Below are positions 41,685 to 49,063 of a DNA stretch of 64,000 nucleotides, in pieces. The notes below the pieces were generated by a model. It was given only the letters and a program-made list of their open reading frames with translations, did no database searches and was not told the DNA's origin. This stretch comes from Alloactinosynnema sp. L-07 (GTDB lineage Bacteria > Actinomycetota > Actinomycetes > Mycobacteriales > Pseudonocardiaceae): contig NZ_LN850107.1 of NCBI RefSeq assembly GCF_900070365.1, forward strand, positions 6,820,001 through 6,884,000. The letters are read 5' to 3'. Made by a program: the position numbers and the translations under genes. Positions within the stretch are counted from its first letter, which is position 1. Each line of letters starts with the position of its first letter.

Positions 41685-42371
41685 TCAGTTCGCGATCACG
41701 TCCGCTACCACCACGGTCACGTTGTCGCGGGCATCGGCAGCCAGGGCCAGGCGGACCAGGGCGGCGGCGCAGTCCTTGGGGGACACTGCCGCTAGTTCGG
41801 CCAAGCGGTCTTCCACGGTGTCCCCCAGCGCGTCGGTGAGGCCGTCGCTGGAGAGGACGTAGCGGTCGCCGATGGTGGCCGGGCGGGTCCACAGGTCCGG
41901 TTCGATCTCGCCGTCCAGGCCGACCGCGCGGACCAGGGCGGCGCGGTGGGGGTGGCGGGTGGCCTCCTCCGGGGTCAGGTGGCCCGCGGCGACGAGTTCG
42001 GCGGCCAGGGTGTGGCCCTGGGTCGTCCGGACCCCGTTGACGAATGTGATGCTGTCGCCGACGTGGGCGCCGCGCACGACCCAGCCGGAGGGGCCCGGCC
42101 ACAGCGCGGCGAACGCCAGGGTGCTGGCCATGCCCGCCGTGTCCGGGTCGGGGTGGCTCCGGACGGCCGCGTTGGCCTGACGGACGGCGTCCAAGGGGTC
42201 GGCGTCGATCAGGGACGCGATCGTGTCCACCGCCAGGCGGGAGGCGACCTCACCCGCGGGGGCGCCCCCGACGCCGTCGGCCACGGCGATCAGGCGGCCG
42301 CCCGCGTGGAAGGCGTCCTCGTTGCCCGCCCGGCCGCCGATGTGGGTCAAGCCCGCTGCGAGGAAGCGCAT
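41685..42371 (-). CDS. PP2C-family protein serine/threonine phosphatase
   Basis: 228 residues, catalytic domain only. Metal-binding motifs: GNEDAFHAG, VADGVGG, GSTL-equivalent MASTLAFA, HVGDS and LSSDGLTDAL, with final DNVTVVV. It would remove phosphate from Ser/Thr kinase substrates in the cytoplasm. It lacks membrane or sensor domains. It starts 3 bases after the end of the TetR gene, same strand. The 41509-41684 gap to the hydrolase holds nothing recognised. Confidence 0.92.
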   Translation of the reverse strand: MRFLAAGLTHIGGRAGNEDAFHAGGRLIAVADGVGGAPAGEVASRLAVDTIASLIDADPLDAVRQANAAVRSHPDPDTAGMASTLAFAALWPGPSGWVVRGAHVGDSITFVNGVRTTQGHTLAAELVAAGHLTPEEATRHPHRAALVRAVGLDGEIEPDLWTRPATIGDRYVLSSDGLTDALGDTVEDRLAELAAVSPKDCAAALVRLALAADARDNVTVVVADVIAN

Positions 42372-42374
42372 CGC

Positions 42375-43010
42375 TCAGTCGTGCGGCTGCAGCGGGAAGC
42401 CACCGCCGATGCCGCGCCACGCCAGGTTGGAGATCAGGGCGATGGCCTCGTCCTTCGGCATCGCGCGGCTGTCCTCCAGCCACGCGCGGGCCGAGACCTG
42501 GCTGACGCCGACCAGGCCGACGGCCAGCAGCCGGGCGCGGTGCTCGTCGAGGCCCGCGTCGGCGGTGATGGTGGCGGTGATGGCGTCGACGCTGGCCGTG
42601 GTGGCGCGCTCGACGGCGTCCTTGACCAGGGGCTCGCCGCGCAGGTCGGACTCGAAGACCAGGCGGAAGGCCTGGCTCTCGCCGTCGACGAAGTCGAAGT
42701 ACGCGCCGACCGCGTTGCGCACGCGGAGCTTGTTGTCCGTTGTGGACTCCATCGCGGTCTGCACCCGGCGGATCAGCTCGTCGACGTGCTTCTCCAGCAG
42801 CGCCATGTAGAGCTCCAGCTTGCCGGGGAAGTGCTGGTAGAGCACCGGCTTGCTGACCCCGGCCCGCTCGGCGATCTCGTCCATCCCGGCCGCGTGGTAG
42901 CCGTTGGCCGCGAACACGTCTTGCGCGGCCGCCAACAGCTGGGCCCGACGCGCGGTGCGCGGCAGTCTGGCCCCCCGACCGATCCCGTTCTGCTGAATCG
43001 TCTCAGACAT
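42375..43010 (-). CDS. TetR-family regulator (Rv3208-like)
   Basis: 211 residues from ATG 43010. HTH: RLPRTARRAQLLAAAQDVFAANGYHAAGMDEIAERAGVSKPVLYQHFPGK, very like Rv3208 in memory. The ligand domain includes AYFDFVDGESQAFRLVFESDLRG. In mycobacteria the gene also lies between TB9.4 and the DUF3152 gene. Here the oxygenase cluster and phosphatase have come between. Confidence 0.9.
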   Translation of the reverse strand: MSETIQQNGIGRGARLPRTARRAQLLAAAQDVFAANGYHAAGMDEIAERAGVSKPVLYQHFPGKLELYMALLEKHVDELIRRVQTAMESTTDNKLRVRNAVGAYFDFVDGESQAFRLVFESDLRGEPLVKDAVERATTASVDAITATITADAGLDEHRARLLAVGLVGVSQVSARAWLEDSRAMPKDEAIALISNLAWRGIGGGFPLQPHD

Positions 43011-43193
43011 TGTCTCCACCCTCGTTGTGCGCTTGTCAGGTCGGGATCGCCAACCCGCCACGGGTGGTTCGACCGTACTACTCGGTAACCCCATTCGGGT
43101 TCAGTGTCCAGACCAAAAGACGCCTCGTCCAGTATCGGTTGTGACCTGCGTCTCACCCCAGCGAGGTCGCTGGTCAGCAGGCACACTGGTCAG

Positions 43194-44168
43194 GTGTCCC
43201 TCGCCACGACATTCCGGGCGCCGCTCACCAGAGTGCCGCTGTCGGGAGCCGAGCTGCCGCCGATCGACCTGACCAGCCCGGCCTGGCCGGGCGAGGAGCT
43301 CATGGCGGGCGGCCAGACCCTGCACGTCCGGCGCACCCCGGGCCAAGGTGATGTCACCGCCGTCTACGTGCACGGACTGGGCGGCTCGGCGATGAACTGG
43401 ACCGACCTGGCGGGTCAGCTCAGCGGCCACGCCGCGGGCCTGGCCGTCGACCTGCCGGGCTTCGGCCGCACGATCCCGCGCGACGACTACACCTACACCC
43501 TCGAAGAGCACGCCGACACGCTCGCCGCGTGGCTGCGCGGGCTCGACGCGGGCAAAGTGCACCTGCTGGGCAACTCGATGGGCGGGGCGATCTCCATGCT
43601 CGTGGCCGCCCGCCACCCTGAACTGCTGCGCACGCTGACGCTGGTCTCGCCCGCCATGCCCGACCTGCGGCCCAGCGTGAACCGCATGTCCGACCCGCGG
43701 ATGGCGCTGGCGTTCCTGCCGGTCGTCGGCAAGCCGGTGCGCAGGCAGCTGGCCCGGCTGACCGCGCGTGAGCGCGCCCAGCAGCTCATCGACCTGTGCT
43801 TCGCCGACCCGTCGCAGGTCACCGAGGAGCGCATGGCCGAGGCCGCGGCGGAGTTCGCCGAGCGCACCAAGCTGGCCTGGGCGACCCCTGCGCTGGCGCG
43901 CAGCACGATCGGGCTGATCCGGGCGTGGATGGTGCCGCGGACCCGCGGCCTGTGGGCTATCGCGCCGCGGGTGAGCACGCCGACGCTGGTGGTGTGGGGC
44001 ACCGAGGACCGGCTGGTCACCGTGCGCAAGGCACCCAGGACGACCCGGCTGCTCCCGCGCGGGCGGCTGCTGGTGCTGCCCAGGGTCGGCCACGTCGCGC
44101 AGATGGAGCGGCCCACGACGGTGGCACGCGCGGTTCTCGGCCTCTGGGAAGCTGGCGATGACTGGTAA
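43194..44168 (+). CDS. Alpha/beta hydrolase
   Basis: 324 residues from GTG 43194. Motifs: VYVHGLGGSAMNWTDL, VDLPGFGRT, GNSMGG elbow, VWGTEDRLVT and GHVAQMERP, a complete Ser-Asp-His set. The N-terminus (PLTRVPLSGAELPPIDL) is a family-specific extension. Divergent from the TetR gene; in mycobacteria no hydrolase is remembered at this place. Substrate unknown. Confidence 0.86.
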   Translation: MSLATTFRAPLTRVPLSGAELPPIDLTSPAWPGEELMAGGQTLHVRRTPGQGDVTAVYVHGLGGSAMNWTDLAGQLSGHAAGLAVDLPGFGRTIPRDDYTYTLEEHADTLAAWLRGLDAGKVHLLGNSMGGAISMLVAARHPELLRTLTLVSPAMPDLRPSVNRMSDPRMALAFLPVVGKPVRRQLARLTARERAQQLIDLCFADPSQVTEERMAEAAAEFAERTKLAWATPALARSTIGLIRAWMVPRTRGLWAIAPRVSTPTLVVWGTEDRLVTVRKAPRTTRLLPRGRLLVLPRVGHVAQMERPTTVARAVLGLWEAGDDW

Positions 44169-44207
44169 CCGCCATGCCTCCGCCGGCGATATGGCACTCT
44201 TGGGCCC

Positions 44208-45200
44208 GTGAGCGAGACGACGCACCGGGAGCGCACCGACCGTCGCCGCCCACCCGCCGAACCACTCGCCGCGTCTTGGCGGCCCGAGCCGGGCAAGCGT
44301 CCGGCCAGGCGCAAGGGCTGGCGGGGAGTGTTGGCGACCTACGGCTGGCGGGTCTACGCGCTGCCCGTGCTGACGGTGGTGACGGCGCTCGTCGTGGTCC
44401 AGACCGCGGGCGAGGCACCCGCCCCGCCCGCCGACGCCGCCTCCGGTGTCCGGCTGGACAACCCGACCCAGACCGTTCCGGACACGTCCGTTCCCCCCGA
44501 CGTCAGCGAGGTACCGCAGGCCCCGATCGACGTGAACATCCCGTCCGCGGAGCTGCCCAACGGCGGCCCGTACACCCAGACCGGCGCCGGAACCTGGCAC
44601 GGTGTGCCCGGCGAGGGCCCCAAGGTCGGCACCGGCGCGAAGTTCTACACCTATACCGTCGAGGTCGAGGACGGGATCGACGCGTCGGCCTTCGGCGGCG
44701 ACGAGACGTTCGCCAAGCTGATCGACCAGACCCTGGCCGACCCGCGCGGGTGGACCAGCGGCGGGCAGATCTCGGTGCAGCGGGTCCGGCCGGACTTCCC
44801 GAACCCGACGATCCGGATCAGCCTGACCAGCCCGGATACCGCCCACCGGGGGGACAAGTGCGGCTTCGCGATCAAGTACGAGTCGTCCTGCTGGCTGGGC
44901 ACCGAGAAGCGGCTGATGATCAACCTGGCCCGCTGGGTGCGCGGCGCGGTGGCCTTCAGCGGCGACATGATCACCTATCGGCAGTACGCGATCAACCACG
45001 AGATCGGCCACGCCTTCCGCGCAGGCCACGTCGGCTGCGCGCAGGAGGGCGCACTCGCGCCGGTGATGATGCAGCAGAGCTTCGGCGTCGCCAACAACTA
45101 CGTCGCCCAGCTCAACCGCGCGGTCGGCCAGCGTGACGCGGTCAAGGAGGACGGCTTGACCTGCAAGCCGAACGCCTGGCCCAATCCACAGGCCAAATAG
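44208..45200 (+). CDS. DUF3152 membrane-anchored putative zinc metalloprotease (Rv3207c-like)
   Basis: 330 residues. A basic cytoplasmic start, one membrane helix (YALPVLTVVTALVVV, about 50-65), a Pro-rich linker, then the DUF3152 domain with NHEIGHAFRAGHVGC. H-E-x2-H-x5-H is close to the metzincin zinc site, so proteolysis outside the membrane is plausible but untested. Two Cys pairs (KCGF, SCW) may be disulfides. GTG start; 39 bases after the hydrolase gene. Confidence 0.86.
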   Translation: MSETTHRERTDRRRPPAEPLAASWRPEPGKRPARRKGWRGVLATYGWRVYALPVLTVVTALVVVQTAGEAPAPPADAASGVRLDNPTQTVPDTSVPPDVSEVPQAPIDVNIPSAELPNGGPYTQTGAGTWHGVPGEGPKVGTGAKFYTYTVEVEDGIDASAFGGDETFAKLIDQTLADPRGWTSGGQISVQRVRPDFPNPTIRISLTSPDTAHRGDKCGFAIKYESSCWLGTEKRLMINLARWVRGAVAFSGDMITYRQYAINHEIGHAFRAGHVGCAQEGALAPVMMQQSFGVANNYVAQLNRAVGQRDAVKEDGLTCKPNAWPNPQAK

Positions 45201-45262
45201 TCGCTGTCACAAACCGGGTCCCCATTGCGTCTAGTCGGTGAAAGTCCGACGGAAGGGGATTG

Positions 45263-45658
45263 ATGGACGGCACACGGTTGGTCAAGGTGATCACCGCGTT
45301 CGGCGCGGCGGTGTTCCTGGCTTTGGGGGTCTGGGCGTTCGCGGCGCCGCGGTCGTTCTACGACGTCGTGGCCACCTACCCGCCCTACAACCTGCACCTG
45401 TTCCACGACGCGGGCGCGTTCCAGATCGGCATCGGGGCCGCCTTGCTGGCCGCACTGGTGTGGCGCGACGCACTGTCCGTGGCGCTCGCGGGCGTGACGG
45501 CGGGCGCGGTCGTGCACGCGGTGTCGCACATCCTCGACCGCGACCTCGGGGGCAGGCCCAGTGACCCGGCGTTCCTCAGCGCGCTGGCCGTGCTGTTCGC
45601 CGCGGGCCTGGCCGTGCGCCTACGTGCATCCCGGCCACGACGACCGACCGGCGCCTAA
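45263..45658 (+). CDS. Four-helix integral membrane protein
   Basis: 131 residues with four hydrophobic helices. Recognisable stretches: FAAPRSFYDVVATYPPYNLHLFHDAGAFQIGIGAALL and HAVSHILDRDLGG. The histidines at the helix ends are notable. It resembles small DUF4345/DoxX-like membrane proteins in layout, but the family is not certain. ATG at 45263 follows AAGGGG closely. The 45659-45876 gap downstream shows only the SD (TAGGAGGAG) of moeZ. Confidence 0.7.
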   Translation: MDGTRLVKVITAFGAAVFLALGVWAFAAPRSFYDVVATYPPYNLHLFHDAGAFQIGIGAALLAALVWRDALSVALAGVTAGAVVHAVSHILDRDLGGRPSDPAFLSALAVLFAAGLAVRLRASRPRRPTGA

Positions 45659-45876
45659 GGGGTACCGGGACGGCGGCCGACCACGGTTACCGCCGGTCGG
45701 CACCTGTTGCCGCATTGGTGACCAATCGGAGAGAAAATCCGGGGAGGCGGACAAGTATCCCGGATGGTGGGAGTGGGGAAGGGTGGAGTGGGATTCCGGC
45801 GTTGTACGAGGTGACAATCGGGGGTGGACCCGGCGCCAGGCGCGGGGGCCGTCAGGATCGCAACTAGGAGGAGCCG

Positions 45877-47055
45877 ATGCCAGGCAGTTTGCCGCCGCTC
45901 GTCGAGCCGGCGCAGGAGCTGACCAAGGAAGAGGTTGAGCGGTACAGCCGCCACCTCATCATCCCGGATGTCGGGGTGGACGGGCAGAAGCGCCTGAAGA
46001 ACGCCAAGGTCCTGGTGGTCGGCGCGGGCGGTCTGGGCAGCCCGGCGCTGCTGTACCTGGCCGCGGCCGGCGTCGGCACGCTCGGCATCGTCGACTTCGA
46101 CGTCGTCGACGAGTCCAACCTGCAGCGCCAGGTCATCCACGGTGTGTCGGACGTGGGCAAGCCCAAGGCGCAGTCGGCCAAGGAGTCGATCGCGGAGATC
46201 AACCCGCTGATCAACGTGGTCCTGCACCAGGAGCACCTGAACTCCACCAACGCGCTGGACATCTTCGCCGACTACGACCTCATCCTCGACGGCACCGACA
46301 ACTTCGCCACCCGCTACCTGGTGAACGACGCCGCAGTGCTGCTGGGCAAGCCGTACGTGTGGGGCTCGATCTTCCGGTTCGAGGGCCAGGTCAGCGTGTT
46401 CTGGGAGGACGCGCCCAACGGGCAGGGCCTCAACTACCGCGACCTCTATCCCGAGCCGCCGCCGCCGGGCATGGTCCCGTCGTGCGCCGAGGGCGGCGTG
46501 CTGGGCGTGCTCTGCGCGTCCATCGGGTCGATCATGGTCACCGAGGCGATCAAGCTGCTGACCGGCATCGGCGAGCCGCTGCTGGGCCGCCTGATGGTCT
46601 ACGACGCGCTGGAGATGTCCTACCGGACCATCAAGATCCGCAAGGACCCCGAGACCAAGCCGATCGAGGGCCTCATCGACTACGAGGCGTTCTGCGGCGT
46701 GGTCTCCGACGACGCGCAGAGCGCCGCGGCGGGCAACACGATCACCCCGCGCGAGCTGAAGGACAAGTTCGACCGGGGCGACGACTTCGTCCTGATCGAC
46801 GTCCGCGAGCCGCACGAGTACGAGATCGTCAAGATCGAGGGCTCGGTGCTCATCCCGAAGGACCGCATCCTGTCCGGCGAGGCGCTGGCCGAGCTGCCGC
46901 AGGACAAGCCGATCGTGCTGCACTGCAAGTCGGGTGTCCGCTCGGCGGAGGCGCTGGCCGCGCTGCACAAGGCGGGCTTCGCCGACGCGGTCCACGTCGG
47001 CGGCGGGGTGCTGGGCTGGGCGCGGGAAATCGACAAGAGCCTGCCGACCTACTGA
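45877..47055 (+). CDS. moeZ: MoeZ: ThiF/MoeB adenylyltransferase with rhodanese domain
   Basis: 392 residues. Domain 1 (about 15-270) has VVGAGGLGSPALLYL, the nucleotide-binding loop, DFDVVDESNLQRQ, DNFATRYLVND and PSCAEGGVLGVL. Domain 2 (about 290-392) is a rhodanese with active Cys in LHCKSGVRS (C350). It adenylates and sulfurates small ubiquitin-like sulfur carriers for molybdopterin and thiamin or cysteine biosynthesis. Nitrate reductase nearby needs molybdopterin. It corresponds to MoeB1 (Rv3206c). Confidence 0.94.
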   Translation: MPGSLPPLVEPAQELTKEEVERYSRHLIIPDVGVDGQKRLKNAKVLVVGAGGLGSPALLYLAAAGVGTLGIVDFDVVDESNLQRQVIHGVSDVGKPKAQSAKESIAEINPLINVVLHQEHLNSTNALDIFADYDLILDGTDNFATRYLVNDAAVLLGKPYVWGSIFRFEGQVSVFWEDAPNGQGLNYRDLYPEPPPPGMVPSCAEGGVLGVLCASIGSIMVTEAIKLLTGIGEPLLGRLMVYDALEMSYRTIKIRKDPETKPIEGLIDYEAFCGVVSDDAQSAAAGNTITPRELKDKFDRGDDFVLIDVREPHEYEIVKIEGSVLIPKDRILSGEALAELPQDKPIVLHCKSGVRSAEALAALHKAGFADAVHVGGGVLGWAREIDKSLPTY

Positions 47056-47116
47056 ATTCTGAATCGCAAGTGTCGATCAGCGCTTGGGAGGCGGAGTCCG
47101 GGTAGCGTGCCCGCCC

Positions 47117-47905
47117 GTGAGCACTCCGCCTCCCCAGCACGTCCGAGCCGCCTTCGGGGCCAAGAACGCGGAGCCCGTGCTGATCGAGCGCGGGCCCGTG
47201 TGGCGGTGCGACGAGGTCGCGCTGCGCCCGGCGAGCAGCCCGGCCGAGGCGGCGTGGGTGGCTCAGACCCTTGGTGACCTGCACGTTCCCGACCTGCGCA
47301 TCGCCCGCCCGGTCCGCTCCAGCGACGGCCGCTATGTGGTCGGCGGCTGGGTCGGCTTCCGTTTCATCGAGGGCCGCGCGGAGCCAAGGTACGACGAGGT
47401 CGTCTCCGCGTCGCTGCGCCTGCACCAGGCCACGGTCGACCTGCCTCGCCCACGCTTTCTGAATTTGCGCGCCGACGTCTTCGCCCTGGCCGACCGAGCC
47501 GCGTGGGGTGAGGAGAAGGCACCGCTCGACATCGATCTCGGCGGCAAGCTGTTCGACGAGTTCGCCTCGCGCCGCGCCAAGGTCGACCTGAAATCGCAGG
47601 TCGTCCACGGCGACCTCTTCGGCAACGTCCTGTTCGTCGGCGACGCCGCCCCCGGCATCATCGACTTCACCGCCTTCCACCGCCCGGCCGAGTGGGCCGC
47701 CGCTGTGGTCGTCGTCGACGCGATGGCCTGGGGCGGCGCCGACGACGCCATCGCCAAGCGTTGGGCCCACCTGCCCGAATGGCCGCAGGCGCTGCTGCAC
47801 GCGTTGTTGTTCCGGTTGGCAGTGCACGCCCTGCATCCGAAGTCGACTCCTCGATCGATGCGCGGTTTGGAGCGGGCCGCGCACCAGATCGGCGAGATCG
47901 TCTAG
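47117..47905 (+). CDS. TIGR02569 family protein (kinase-like fold, Rv3205c-like)
   Basis: 262 residues. QVVHGDLFGNVLF and GIIDFTAFHRP mimic the catalytic and DFG-like motifs of aminoglycoside phosphotransferase-type kinases; the N-terminus has VLIERGPVWRCDEVALRPA. This actinobacterial family follows moeB1 in mycobacteria too. Target unknown. GTG at 47117. Its last 165 bases are duplicated in decayed form just downstream. Confidence 0.86.
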   Translation: MSTPPPQHVRAAFGAKNAEPVLIERGPVWRCDEVALRPASSPAEAAWVAQTLGDLHVPDLRIARPVRSSDGRYVVGGWVGFRFIEGRAEPRYDEVVSASLRLHQATVDLPRPRFLNLRADVFALADRAAWGEEKAPLDIDLGGKLFDEFASRRAKVDLKSQVVHGDLFGNVLFVGDAAPGIIDFTAFHRPAEWAAAVVVVDAMAWGGADDAIAKRWAHLPEWPQALLHALLFRLAVHALHPKSTPRSMRGLERAAHQIGEIV

Positions 47906-47952
47906 CTCGTCATGCCTCTTGTGGTGGACGCTCGCTGGAGGTGTTCGGCTGT

Positions 47953-48117
47953 CGGCGACGCCAGCCAGGCGGTGTCTCACTTGCTCGAATGGCCCCGGGC
48001 GCTGTTGCACGCGTCGTTGTTGCGGGTTGGCGGTGCACGTCCCTGCATGCGACGTCGACTCCCCGATCGGTGCGCGGCTTGGCACGGGCCGCGCACCGGA
48101 TCGGTGGGGTCGGCTAG
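47953..48117 (+). pseudogene. Decayed tandem copy of the 3' end of the TIGR02569 gene
   Basis: Bases 47953-48117 align with 47741-47905 over exactly 165 bases at roughly 75% identity, including both TAG stops (212-bp offset). The last codons still read in register: STPRS-RGL-RAAH-IG in both. The first half has lost the frame and no start exists. The 5' flank from about 47925 shows weaker similarity. Its TAG overlaps the stop of the convergent lipase gene. Confidence 0.75.
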
Positions 48118-48842
48118 AGGGCGAAGCAGTTCAGGCGGACGGTCTGCAGGTTGAGCGCGTCCCGGACGCCGTCGTAGACGGTTCCGTCGGTGGCCAGCGT
48201 GATGTGGCCGACGACGCGGAAGGGGCATTGGCTCTGGATCAGGACGTTGGTGGCGCCGTCCTTCATCGCCGCGTTCCCGACCGGGCGCACCAGTTCGTCC
48301 AGGAATGTGTAGAGGTTGGTGTAGCGGACGGCGCCCACCGTGTCGTCGCCCGCGTTGAGGTCGTTGATGAACGACGACCCGACTTCCATCTGTGAACACG
48401 AAACGCCGCAGATGCCGTCGGTGAAGAACGAAGTCAGGTTCGCGATCGCGGTGCCGTAGTTGGGTGTGCCTAGGTTCACCAGGCTGCCGACCTCGGTGGC
48501 GCCGCCCTCGTTCTTGATGTAGCGGCGGGCGACGAGGCCGCCTTGGGAGTGGGTGACCATGTCGACCTTGGCCGCGCCCGTTCGCGAGCGGAACGCGTCG
48601 GCGAAGGTGTTCAGGTCGCGGGCCGAGACTCGGATGTCGGCGCGGCCGAGGTTGGTGAGTTGGAAGATCGCGACCTGCCTGCCATCGGCGCGCAAGCGGG
48701 CGGCGAGGGGTTCGTAGAAGAAGGCGGGCCCGAAGGTGCCCGCGACGATCACGACCGGGCTTGGGGTGGCGGCGGTCGCGGTGGGGGTGATGGTGGCGGC
48801 CAGGACGGTGGCGGCGGTCACGGCCAACAGTCGACGGATCAC
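48114..48842 (-). CDS. Secreted lipase/esterase
   Basis: 242 residues from GTG 48842 with AAGGAGG 5 bases upstream. Signal peptide IRRLLAVTAATVLAATITPTATA; mature enzyme begins TPSPVVIVAGTFG, with nucleophile elbow THSQGG, LVNLGTPNYG and an Asp/His candidate region around VVGHITLATDGTVYDG. It looks like a class of secreted bacterial lipases (EstA/lipase_2 type). Four cysteines, including GVSCSQ, suggest disulfides. Confidence 0.85.
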   Translation of the reverse strand: MIRRLLAVTAATVLAATITPTATAATPSPVVIVAGTFGPAFFYEPLAARLRADGRQVAIFQLTNLGRADIRVSARDLNTFADAFRSRTGAAKVDMVTHSQGGLVARRYIKNEGGATEVGSLVNLGTPNYGTAIANLTSFFTDGICGVSCSQMEVGSSFINDLNAGDDTVGAVRYTNLYTFLDELVRPVGNAAMKDGATNVLIQSQCPFRVVGHITLATDGTVYDGVRDALNLQTVRLNCFAL

Positions 48843-48881
48843 AAAGGCCTCCTTGCCCAGTGAACTACTCGTCGGTAGATG

Positions 48882-48897
48882 TGTAACCCAGCTCACA
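48882..48897. promoter_or_regulatory. CRP/GlxR-like binding site between lipase and nitrate reductase
   Basis: TGTAA-N6-TCACA on the plus strand (TGTGA-N6-TTACA on the minus), one mismatch from the TGTGA-N6-TCACA consensus. It lies 40 bases upstream of the lipase start and about 170 upstream of the nitrate reductase gene. The rest of 48843-49063 has no gene. Confidence 0.5.
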
Positions 48898-49063
48898 TTA
48901 CTGAAGCGTCAAGGTCGCGTACAGAGCGAAGTGATCAGGCTGCTCACGCCCCAAATGGGGCTTGTGCGCAGGCAAGTTGTCATGCCGGAAACATTCGCGA
49001 GTCTTCGGGTAACACCGCGTCCTTACCGTCGGGTCGAGCCCCCAAGCCGATCCGGAGGACCCG

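Noticed and set aside
48976..49024. GlnR box upstream of the nitrate reductase gene
   Set aside because: GAAAC and GTAAC are present but the spacing does not give gTnAC-N6-GaAAC; the match is no better than chance.
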